A stretch of DNA of 64,000 nt from assembly GCF_000204055.1 (NCBI RefSeq), contig NW_006768767.1, positions 2,028,498 through 2,092,497 on the forward strand, read 5' to 3'. Position 1 is the stretch's first letter; each line of letters opens with the position of its first letter. The position numbers and the translations under genes were made by a program. Below are positions 47,634-57,655 of this stretch, one piece after another. The notes below the pieces were generated by a model. That model worked only from the letters and a program-made list of their open reading frames with translations, was not told the origin of the DNA and made no database searches. The stretch comes from Melampsora larici-populina 98AG31 (Eukaryota > Basidiomycota > Pucciniomycetes > Pucciniales > Melampsoraceae).

Positions 47634-47851
47634 ATAATGTGAAAGATGAATGTTTGGTTACTTTAGTTGATGTATGCCGCATTATTCAGAGGAACGTTAT
47701 ATATATCTCAGATTCCCGATGCATTTCGATGTATGAGCATTCGGTTTCAAAACTATTCAAATGCACTGCTTTTAAAAGCACAGGGAGTCTTTTGGAATCG
47801 GGTGCTTTCTAATTTCCAATAGCACATCTCATTTTTACAGCAGGTGTGCTG
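47634..47851 (+). repeat. 218-bp direct repeat, right copy
   Basis: Same orientation and, as far as I can read, identical sequence to 40957-41174. It starts immediately after the Gypsy 5' LTR and is followed by AGACCTACG. Confidence 0.9.
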
Positions 47852-48266
47852 AGACCTACGCAGCCATGGAAAGGTTCCCTGTCACATTATTAGTACAGTT
47901 CAGCGGTGTGTAATCGGCAGAGGCACTGCAACACAGTCCTTATTCGCGAAAAGCCTCCACATATGGACACGACTCTGAACCAACAATGACCGGGAGGGCA
48001 CCAGCGTCAATGTGGTCATGCGGTGTCAAAATACCTCGAGGGCGTCAAGCAGCTCACTTTTCATAGTGGAGCAGAATTTCAACCACGGACTCAAAAGTCG
48101 ATATGTCACAAGCTGGAGTGGAACAAATCAGGTAAAAGGACTCATCATGTCCCCCATGGAAATGAAACATCCGATGAATGACTGATTTCAGGATAACAAA
48201 CTATTACAACAATTCAAAAGGTAATGAAAAAATCTGATCAAAAGGGAAAGGAACCCCAAAATTCTC

Positions 48267-49587
48267 CTAGTCCTCGTCACTCTCCTCATCTGCAACAGAT
48301 TGTTCTTCGGACAATACCTCGGGTATAGCCTTTGCTTTTGCTTTTCCTTTGCTCGGTTGCGTGGCAGTTGGTCCTTCCCCGTCTTTCGAAGCTTCTGGAA
48401 CCGTGGTTGGATTTTGCCCTCGGGGTGAGTTGGCTTTTTTAGGTTTTTTGTTGGGAGTTTTGACCGCGTTACGGACTGGAGTCGCTCTTGCTCTTTTCTT
48501 AGGTGATTCGGTTGGCTTTTCATCGACATTTAACCCTAGGTTCAAGTCCTTTGAAGACCCTTGAACCAAATGATTCTCATCGAATATCCTAAACACAGAA
48601 CAATCAACATTAGATGTGGCAGGCAAAACTCGATGGAAGGAAACCCTACATTTTTCCCCGTGGTCTACATCCTGGAGTTACAACAGTTTTGCCTGAGATT
48701 GGGGTGGCGGCTACGCCAGTGGACGAAGGGCCAGACGTAACGCTCACTCCAGTGATCTGATAGCGAAAATCATATTTTGTAGATGTCACGCATTTGAAAG
48801 GAGTGAAGACGAACGAACCTCGACAATCCACATATGCTTGGACATATCTTTCCCTATTATATGGCTGACCAACTGAACTTCTCGGTTAGGGATCAGTAAA
48901 GGCTGCAATTTTTCCATTAATGGAGACCAAGGACACCTATATTGGACGTCAAAAGAACTCAAAGCACAGATCTAGGATTGAAAAGTTAGCAACAGTCGTT
49001 ATTAAACGTATGGATCAAATTACCTCGGGGTTGTAATCCGTGTGTCGCACTACGACAACGATCGTGTCTTTTCCTGCCGACACAGGTTCCACGTCACGCG
49101 AAATGATTACGCCAAGCCCAAAGACGCTGACTGAGTTCAATAAGTCACCTTTGAGATCCCGTGAAGTTGTCGCAAAAATCTGATTCTTGGGTTCGTAGTA
49201 GAATCTTTGTTCGCCAGGCTGGTTTAATGCGATCAAGCGACCCTTTAAAAAATATACACCATCTACTTCCAGAATAATCTCGATACCACCGTAAGCGGAA
49301 CCCTTGATGACCCATTCCATGGATTCATCAGCATCGGGCTCCCGAGTCACGATAGTCATATGGCTGTGCCTGAACCCCCAAGTGCCTTGAATGTCGGACT
49401 CGAGCTGTTTGAGATTAATCAGCGCTGTGATGTTACAATAGACATAGACCAGAATGATACTGACTTGCGCGAACACGTCAAACAAAGAAGAGATATAGAA
49501 GGGGTGATTCTTTTTCTTGCTGTTCGATGTACCCGTCGTCGCGTCAGATCGCGCCGTCTTTGAGGGCTTGAAAGATGACTTTAACAT
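48267..49587 (-). CDS. Helitron-resident gene of unknown function, 4 exons, 381 aa
   Basis: Minus-strand exons: 49587-49024, 48971-48819, 48756-48650 and 48588-48267 (1146 nt); introns are GT-AG, 52-62 nt, and the frame is open throughout. The first exon has a beta-rich stretch (YFLKGRLIALN, SVFGLGVIISRDVEP, VVVVRHTDYNPE) and the second continues CPWSPLMEKLQ and REVQLVSHIIGKD. The last exon is Lys/Pro/Ser-rich, with KKRARATP as a possible nuclear signal and an acidic ADEESDED tail. The strand matches the Rep-helicase, and it lies between the Helitron 5' end and that gene, so it is probably carried as cargo or accessory. The beta-rich core could be an OB-like fold, but that is a guess. A hydrophobic run near residues 35-55 is unusual for a nuclear protein. 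Confidence 0.65.
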
Positions 49588-52500
49588 AGTTGGGAGGTAT
49601 TGTTATTTGTATAACTTGTCGATTGTTGAAAGTAAGTTATAAATGCGGTTGATCAAATGGATAGTGAATTTGTTGTTTCAGCGGAGTATTATTTTCAAGG
49701 CGATGGAAATCTGAGAGGAGTTGGAAGTGAATGGAAACCAAGGATCATCGCCAGACACCGACATATATAGCTTTACCAAAGTCATTTCAAAAAGTACCAC
49801 TACATATTATGCGACCAGCTGGAATATGGAAAAGTACGACAGGCACCTGCTTCCTTAAACGGTCATGAATAGGCCAAGAACGGAGACGTAGCGTCCGGAC
49901 CGCAAAACGCAGGCCAGGCTTGATGCCAGCTTTTCGAAAAGCATGGAGCACAATTTGCAGGCTCAGTCCAAACGAAGAGCACATTACACAACCGCTTGTT
50001 GAAAAGCCTCGCAATCAATAGGGCCCATGCAAAGAAGAGGGTCCTGTATTCATGCACTAAATGGTTGAGGATCGAATCGCACAATAAAAAAGAATAAGTG
50101 AATTACCTGTATATCATATATTTTGAGTTCTCGATCACCACCAAAGAACACGAAAGCGACAATGGATTTGTCTTCCAAGTGAGTGACAATTATAGATCGA
50201 TGGTTCTACTATTGAAAAGCAACAGCGTAAAAAGCAGATGCTTTTAAAATAACCTGAAGAGAAGCTTGGAGTTGAGCACAGACAATTGACTGAAATTAAT
50301 GGTTGACTGCAGCGCAACTCAGTAACCGGGTCCCACTGGAACAAACTGAGTTACAGTGCAATCATGAAGGAGGCGTCATTCACAAACCCTGATTTTACTC
50401 GACACAAACTTTATAAGTGGAGACGGCGGAATATGGTGTTGACTGGATGAGCAGTCATGGGAGCGTCGGCTCAAGTCAGTTCAAAACTGATCAGGATGAT
50501 ACCGAACGCGCATGAAGATGTTACCGGCGTAAGTATCGAAGGAGTTGACAATGAGGGATGGGAAGCCCGAGGTATAATCACAGTAGATGAAATTATCAAG
50601 ATGCATGCGGCAGACGGGATCACGAAACGTGGATTAGGAATACAACTCCGCAGCACAAATGTTCAGAAGTCGAAGCAATAGAAGACTCTCAAAATGGGCA
50701 CATTAATGATTGGAAGTGTGATGCGGAATCTCTAGAATCTTATGCCGGAGATAAGACAAACAAATACAGCCGAGGTAGAATTGAAAGGCAAGGGGACAAC
50801 TAAACAGTTCACAACAACGGCTAAGACCATAACAGGCAAAGAAAACAGGATAGCAAAGGATAGTACAACAGCAGAACGATAGCATATTCTTAGATGAGCA
50901 GAAACAGAGTAACAGAGGATTCACTTAAGCAAAATGAATGTTCATTTCTCGGCTAAGCGTATCAAAGCCAACGTTGAAGACAGGTCCGCGACTCTAGACG
51001 CGGTGGGTTCTTCCATTATCATGAACAAAACCACTCCAGTTGAGTAGAGTTTGAATACAAAGCGGTAACGAAGACCCATTGTAGAATGTACCAAAGTTCC
51101 TGTGCGATTAACGGAGCGCTTGGGATTACGATAATCTGAGAAAGCGATGGTAAAGGTCAGATCAATTCGAGACCAGCGTAGTTAATTACCGACTAACCGT
51201 TCATTATCTTAGTAACAACCTTGAATAAAAAGTCACTATTCAAAGGGTGATCCCATGTGGCTGCGACGTGCCATTTGAAACAACCAGTGCCGCGATGAAA
51301 GGAGTTATACACACTTCGATGGACTTGCATAGTATTGAATTTGGATAGGATTGAGCAGATGATATTGAATTTGGATAGGATTGAGCAGATGACTTTCAAG
51401 GTACGGTATGTGAGGTGTAGTAGCCGAAGAGTTGCAAAGATGGAGGAGGAATTGACGCATGAGGACGGCCTTATATATCTGATGTGAAAAGTAGTGATTG
51501 GTCGAATGGTACCACTATCATATCATTAGCTCGTCCTATTGACTATTGTCCAACAATAGACACCGAAAACATGAATAAAGATCGGTTTGAACACATATAG
51601 TAAAAAATGGAGGAGACCGAACAATGGGTCGGACTATGGAGTTAAAATGCCATATTCAAGGGAACCAATGTTTCACACCATGAGGTACAAAAGACCAAAG
51701 TATCAGAAGAACAGCAGATAGACAATATGTAGTACATGCGCGGACACATCTCGGGATTTGGAAAGCATCATGCTATAAGAAAGCACAAAGGAAAGCAAAA
51801 CATTGTTCAGAGGAAGGAGACGCCGAGGATAAATTCGTGATCGGAAATACCTAGTGCAAAAAGCAAAAGCACCTGTTAGGCAATTAGATACCAAGAAAGC
51901 ACATGTCAATAGCTAAACGTGATAAGCATATGGATCATTGTAGGGAGCATAAAACGGGTAAGTGGTCATAGCTGCAGGCCTGCAAATAGGTAACGCATAC
52001 ATTGGGAAAGGAAAGATGAGTTGACATGAACACAGGAACGGTAGCTTTTCACAAAAGCATGTTTGTTCGATGCCTGCGGCGAAGAAACATGCGTCCAAAA
52101 GGGTGGCACAGAAATAGGGATGCGCAGCCGTAATTCATTTGTAACAAAGGGAGGGGAGATATACCGCCGATGTGAGCGAGGAAGGAGAGCATTTCGAAAA
52201 ACACACAGAAAGCAAGACAGATGGGAAAAGAGAGCGATGCCACGCTTATAAAGATGGGTTCCGGACAATAAACGGACAGAGCCATGGCAGAAAAGTGACA
52301 GGTTGTGGAGCACTTCGTGATCGGAGCTTATTGCTATCGAATCAATCAAATGGAAGTGTAGTGATCGCGTGAGGTGCATTGGAGAAAAGTAGATGGTTAG
52401 ATAAGCAAAGTCAAAAAGCAGATCGGATTTCGGGAGGAGGAGATCAACCAATAAGGAAAGGATGAGAGTAAAAGCAGGCCGTAGGCATACGGTGCGTGAG

Positions 52501-52704
52501 GCGGAAGCGATAGCAAACGGGTATAAGTAGAGGGCGTCGATGAGGTTTGGAATCAGCATCATCCAACGCTAGTCACGGCTATTCACGAAAGTGGGCCTCA
52601 AGTGAGAAGCGGATAGATCCGGTGTTTCATACTCCAATTACTCGATTGCTGCCGAAGGGCGCAGGAATCCGTGAATTGGGGGGGTGAATCCGGATTTAAG
52701 AAGA
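49588..52704. other. Helitron 5' region, no firm gene
   Basis: About 3.1 kb between the resident gene and the Helitron 5' end. Several overlapping frames occur on both strands near 52.0-52.6 kb, which argues against any one being real. A GATATTGAATTTGGATAGG word is tandemly duplicated near 51330-51385. I see no domain or spliced gene. Confidence 0.4.
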
Positions 52705-52790
52705 TTAATTGTTCTCTCCCTATTTCAATCAGTGTGCAGCTTTCATTAAAGCTCATTACCTGATTCTCACAGGTAATAACCATTTTAAGT
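52705..52790 (+). repeat. Copia-2 5' LTR, right part
   Basis: Starts TTA and then a third 67-bp unit (52708-52774), ending AATAACCATTTTAAGT exactly as the 3' LTR ends. It is followed by the primer-binding site. Confidence 0.85.
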
Positions 52791-52809
52791 GGTTATGAGC
52801 CCAGCGCTC
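52791..52809 (+). promoter_or_regulatory. Copia-2 primer-binding site, half-tRNA(iMet) type
   Basis: GGTTATGAGCCCAGCGCTC, the same as in Copia-1, directly after the 5' LTR. It is complementary to the anticodon arm of initiator tRNA(Met). Confidence 0.75.
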
Positions 52810-52941
52810 TTGCGATTAGCTACCACCATCATCATATTCATATTTTTAAACGCAATTGTACAGTTTAAAACGCACACGTCAAATCTTGATTTGATCGAAA
52901 ACGGTCAACAGAGTCAAAAACCGACGCATACATTCATCATC

Positions 52942-55900
52942 ATGCCTTCCGATTCGAAGATTCACATCGTCAAACTCAACGATGACAACTACACCAAATG
53001 GAAAGGAGATGTTACTGGTTACTTGATGTCTCATGGTCTACAAGAATTCTTGATTCCTACTCACGTTCCTGTTCCTCCATCTAACGATGTTGATGGAAAA
53101 ATCAATTTTGAAGCCTACGTGACTCGACAGAACAAGGCAGCCGGTATAATGTACAGTTATCTCTCAGAACCTTATCACATTCAAATCGAAACAGAAGGTC
53201 TTCTTTCAGATCCTGTTGGTATATGGAAACATTTGAAGGAGAAATTTCAATCGACTTCTGCTGACAGTCAAGGTCGAGCATTTCGAAATTTCTTTCGAAT
53301 TCCTTTCGGTACCCTTGATCAATATATCAAGGATGTTCGAAAAAGCATTTCTCTCATGGATGCTTGTGGTTGTCCTACTACCAATCCGATTCTTGAACCG
53401 ATGTTATGTGAAGGTATTCTGTTCAAACTCCCAGATTCAATGGAGACAATCGTTGCTCTCATTACCGCCAAACGATCAGAAGAAACCAAGCTTACTTACA
53501 AGCAGGTTCTAAAAATGCTTGATTCTCATCTTGTGGATTTCAACAAACGTCATTGAGATGACAACTCAGTAGCTTTGATGACTACTGCTGCTGCTGTTCC
53601 TTCTCGAACCTATCCGTATCCACGATGCTCGAATGGACGACATAATCCTGCTGTGACCAATCATATTCCTGATAAGTGTTGGGTAGCATTTCCACATCTG
53701 AAACCTTGACCAAATCCACGTCCTCAAAACTCCAAATCTCGAGCAACTACGGCTATCTTGCAAAAGTCGTATCTTGACGATGTTGTTGAGACTTCGGCAC
53801 TTTCATGTCTTTCGACTTCACCGGCAGAAGCTGTATTATTAGACAGTGCATGCTCAGATCATATGGTAGCCGATAAGAATCTTTTTAAAACTTATCAATC
53901 TATTGACTCAGAAGTATCCTTAGCGGATGGAAAATCTATTCATATTGCTGGAAAAGGTGATATTGTTGCTAAATCTTTCGGTGAAGAAATTTCTCTGCCA
54001 GCTTTTCATGTTCCTACACTTGGGAATTCTTTGATAAGTATGGGATGTTTATTGGAAGATGGTTACGATCTATTTCATGAACATGGAGTTATCTTGATGA
54101 CGAAAGAAGGAACTGGTGGATTCACTGGTCAAATCAGAAATCGAGTCATCGAACTTAGCGTCGTCTTCGGTACGTCTTCGCTCAAAATCTGCAACAATGT
54201 TACTTCATCTGATTATACTGTTTTACATAGACAGTCCGGTCACACCAATCCAGTGCGCTTGAAAGTGATGTATGGAGTCAAAGCGCCGGAGGAGTGGTTT
54301 TGTGAGGAGTGTGCCTTATCAAAGGGGCATCGTTTACCTTATTCAAAATCATTTCCAAAACCATCTTTTCCTTTAGAAATCATTCATAGTGATCTTAGTG
54401 GAAAGATCGCATCTGTATCTGAAGGAGGAGGTCATTATTATTTTAAACTTACTGATGCTTTTACTAATTATAAATACGTTTACATTATGAAATCAAAAGA
54501 TGAAACTTTTGCGTGTTTTATGAAGTTTAAAGCTGAAGTGGAGACATTTCATAATCGAAAGATTGTCAGTTTAGTAAATGATGGTGGAGGAGAGTACATG
54601 TCAAAAGTCTTCTTGAAAACACTTTCTGAGAACGGAACGACTTCGTACATTAGTGCTCCTTATACTCCCGAACAGAATCCTGTGTCTGAACGAGGCAACA
54701 GAACAACTAGTGAGAAAGCCAGAACGTTATTAAAACAATCTCGTTTGCCAATTTCTTTCTGGGGAGAAGCGGTTTCAACTGCCGTTTTTCTAGAGAACAT
54801 CACTCCAATGGCTAAAATCGGAAATCAAACACCTTATGATTTATGGTTTGGTCGAACATTTGACATGAGTCGCCTGAAACCTTTTGGATGTCGAGCATAC
54901 GTTCTGATTCCGAAAAAGTTCCGCAAGAAATTTGATGATACATCATACAAAGGTGTTTTGTTAGGTTATCAGCTTGGAATGAAGAACTATAGGATTCGTC
55001 TTGAGAATGGTAAAACAATTTATTCACATGACGTTACCTTTGACGTAAATTCTTTTCCTGGAATTAGAAATTCAAATGATGAAGTGTTTGGAGAGTTTGT
55101 GGAAGATATTCTTGATTCTTTTACGACTCCTTCCTCTAGTTCAGAAGATTCTTCATCATTTGTGCCGGCTGATCCACTCATACCGCCTTCATCACCTGGT
55201 CAGTTAGTGCCAGTTGACATTCCTAGACCTATCAATCAACTTCCAGCCAATCAACTTCGACCTGCAGCTCCAATGGATATTGAGTTAGTGCCTGACATAC
55301 CGGTTCCTCCAATTGTTCCAATGGATCTCAGCACACCGCCTTCAACACCACCAGGTCAATTAGTTGTTTGGCAACAACAGCAACAAGCTCAACCACGTGT
55401 TTCACCAATAGCGCCCATTGTGCCTCAAAAACGTCCTGGTTGGGATTGGCAACCTCTAGCCATCATGGCACCGAACGACATCTCAAGTGTTGTGGATGAG
55501 TCAAACATCTTAGTCCCTGGCACTAAGCGGCATCGTGCGAATCTAGCTCAACGACGACGTGCTCGTGCTTCCAGGAAACGGTGTGCTAAGGCTCTCAAGT
55601 TTGAAGTTAAGAAGTATGAGAATGATCAGAAGTTAATTCAATCAAATGTAATTCTTCGAAATGCTTTTACGCCTGGCTATCATCTGACTATGCGTGCGAT
55701 GCAAACTACTGCTGTAGCAGGAGTGAGCATTGATCCAAAGACATATCTTCAAGCACTTAAATCAGATAATCATTTCGACTGGAAGAAAGCAATTGACAAC
55801 GAATTGGAGAACATGGAAAGAAGGAAAGTGTGGGAAGTGTGTGAGTTGCCATCAGGAAAGAATGCTATAGGAACAACCTGGGTATTTAAGAAGAAAATGG

Positions 55901-57297
55901 GGGGTGATGGTGAATTAATCAAGTTCAAAGCACGCTTATGTGCGCAAGGGTTTTCTCAAGAGTATGGAGAAGATTATAATGAGACATTTGCTCCTACGGG
56001 AAGAATAGCCACTCTTAGAACAGTCAATGCTATGGCAGCAGCTTACGACCTTGATTTATTTCAGATGGATGCAGTTGCGGCGTTTTTGAATGGAACACCT
56101 GAAGAGACGATTTACATGCGTATTCCGAAAGGCTTAACAATTAAAGGAGCTACGATATCATCAGTTTTGAAGTTGAAGCAAGCACTTTATGGCCTGAAAC
56201 AAGCACCTAAAGTTTGGTACGACTGTCTACGAGCATTCTTTCACTCAATTTCTCTCATGCCATCTTCATCAGATCCTAGTTTGTTTATTTCGAATGATCC
56301 AGCGTGGAAATGCATTGTGCACGTTCATGTGGACGACTTGACAATCGCAACTGACGACTTTCAACGCTTTCGACGATTGATAACTGAGAAATTTCAAATG
56401 GATGAAGATGTAGATTACAAATATATTCTTGGAATGAAAGTAACAAGAAACAGAGAAGAGCGTACTATCACTTTAACTCAATCACAGTACATTCAGAATT
56501 TATTAGAAGAATACAACATGACTGATTGTAAATCGGTGGGGTGTCCAATGATACCAGGGAGCTATTTGGTGCCAGGTTCAGAAGAAGAGATGGAGGAGTT
56601 TAGAGTATTAGACGAAAATTATAGACATGGTGTGGGTAAATTGATGTATTTGAACAATGCGACACGGCCCGATATTTCTTTTGTAGTTTTGCAATTATCA
56701 CAACACCTCAACAAACCATCAATCTTACATTGGCAGGCATTCAAACGAGTTCTACGGTATTTGAAGGGGACGAAGACTGTTGGAATTGTTTTAGGAGGAA
56801 AAGGATTAGAGTTAAGAGGTTTTGCTGATGCTGATTTCGCATCTTGTCCATACACAAGAAGGTCAACTGGTGGTTATTGTACAATGCTAGGAAACAGCAC
56901 GGTTAATTGGAAGAGTAAAAAACAAGAAAATGTAGCAACTTCAACAACTGAAGCTGAGTACAGATCTGCTTACGAGGGTGGACAAGATTTAGTGTGGTTT
57001 TCTCATTTATTGCATAACTTAGAAGTTCAACAAAAGAGTGCTCTGGTGTTAAATTTAGACAATCAAGGAGCGATTGCGTTGACTAAAAATGAACAGTTTA
57101 AATCTAGGACAAAACATGTCGATGTCAAATATCACTGGTTACGTGAATTAGTTGCTGATAAACAATTAGAAGTAGATTACGTTTCAACAGAAGAGATGAT
57201 TGCTGATATATTCACGAAAGCGCTAACACCAATCAAACATCGAAAGTTTTGCTCTTTGTTAGGCTTACATGATGTCACAAAGACGGGGGGGAATTGA
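52942..57297 (+). pseudogene. Copia-2 gag-pol with two in-frame UGA codons
   Basis: One reading frame from MPSDSKIHIVKLNDDNY (52942; earlier in-frame ATGs lie in the leader) to 57297, broken only by TGA at 53554-53556 and 53707-53709. Gag of the UBN2 type comes first; a zinc-knuckle-like CSNGRHNP...DKC falls between the two stops. Then protease VLLDSACSDHM (Ala where DSG is usual), GAG-pre-integrase RQSGHTN/CEECALSKGHR, integrase HSD, NDGGGEY and VSERGNR, RT with VHVDDLTIA (56326), and RNase H FADADFA with TSTTEAEY. The pol frame is otherwise open. Either the two stops inactivate the element or they separate gag from pol; decay of CGA to TGA is simplest. The final stop lies in the 3' LTR. Confidence 0.9.
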
Positions 57298-57650
57298 GAT
57301 CGTAATGTGATCTTAATGGCTTATTTACATTTCGCTGTGATTCTTTTCTTTTATGACATCATTACATTGATCATAGGTTAGATAGACATGACGTCACATC
57401 CTGTTTACTTCGATATAAAAGATGATTTGTGCTTCTTTTCATTCGCCCTTTCTCTTTATCGAACTTAAACATTTTGTCGCGTACAATCTTCTTTCATCAG
57501 ATTGTTCTCTCCCTATTTCGATCAGTGTGCAGCTTTCATTAAAGCTCATTACCTGATTCTCACAGGTATTGTTCTCTCCCTATTTCGATCAGTGTGCAGC
57601 TTTCATTAAAGCTCATTACCTGATTCTCACAGGTAATAACCATTTTAAGT
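57292..57650 (+). repeat. Copia-2 3' LTR
   Basis: 359 bp, preceded by ACGGGGGGG. It contains two adjacent 67-bp units (57501-57567, 57568-57634) and ends CCATTTTAAGT before the GATCT duplication. It is shorter than the 5' LTR because it has two units rather than three. Confidence 0.9.
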
Positions 57651-57655
57651 GATCT

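Larger units (their letters stand above)
33486..52704 (-). mobile_element. Autonomous Helitron on the minus strand, containing a Gypsy element
   Basis: Read on the minus strand, the 5' end begins TCTTCTTAAATCC (from 52704) and the 3' end finishes ...CTATTCTCTAG (33486) with host A and T at the borders. A GC-rich hairpin (GGCGGG CGGG CCCGCC) lies just before the CTAG end, as is usual for Helitrons. The element has a Rep/helicase gene (35.9-40.6 kb) and a second minus-strand gene (48.3-49.6 kb). A Gypsy element with one 218-bp duplicate accounts for about 6.7 kb; without it the Helitron is about 12.5 kb. The host joint leaves a 4-base ATTA between Copia-2 LTR units that the other LTR lacks, so the 5' end could be off by a few bases. 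Confidence 0.82.
33062..57650 (+). mobile_element. Copia-2, Ty1/copia element interrupted by a Helitron
   Basis: The target duplication GATCT lies at 33057-33061 and 57651-57655, inside gene B exon 1. The 5' LTR is 33062-33485 plus 52705-52790, split by a Helitron. The primer site, gag-pol and 3' LTR (57292-57650) follow. Counting only its own sequence the element is about 5.4 kb. The LTR starts AATTGAGATCG and ends TTTTAAGT rather than TG..CA, yet the 5-bp duplication and purine tract support these limits. Confidence 0.88.

Noticed and set aside
49787..50344. Cys-rich minus-strand frames in the Helitron 5' region
   Set aside because: Overlapping frames, no signal peptide or consistent splice sites; not enough to call a small secreted protein.
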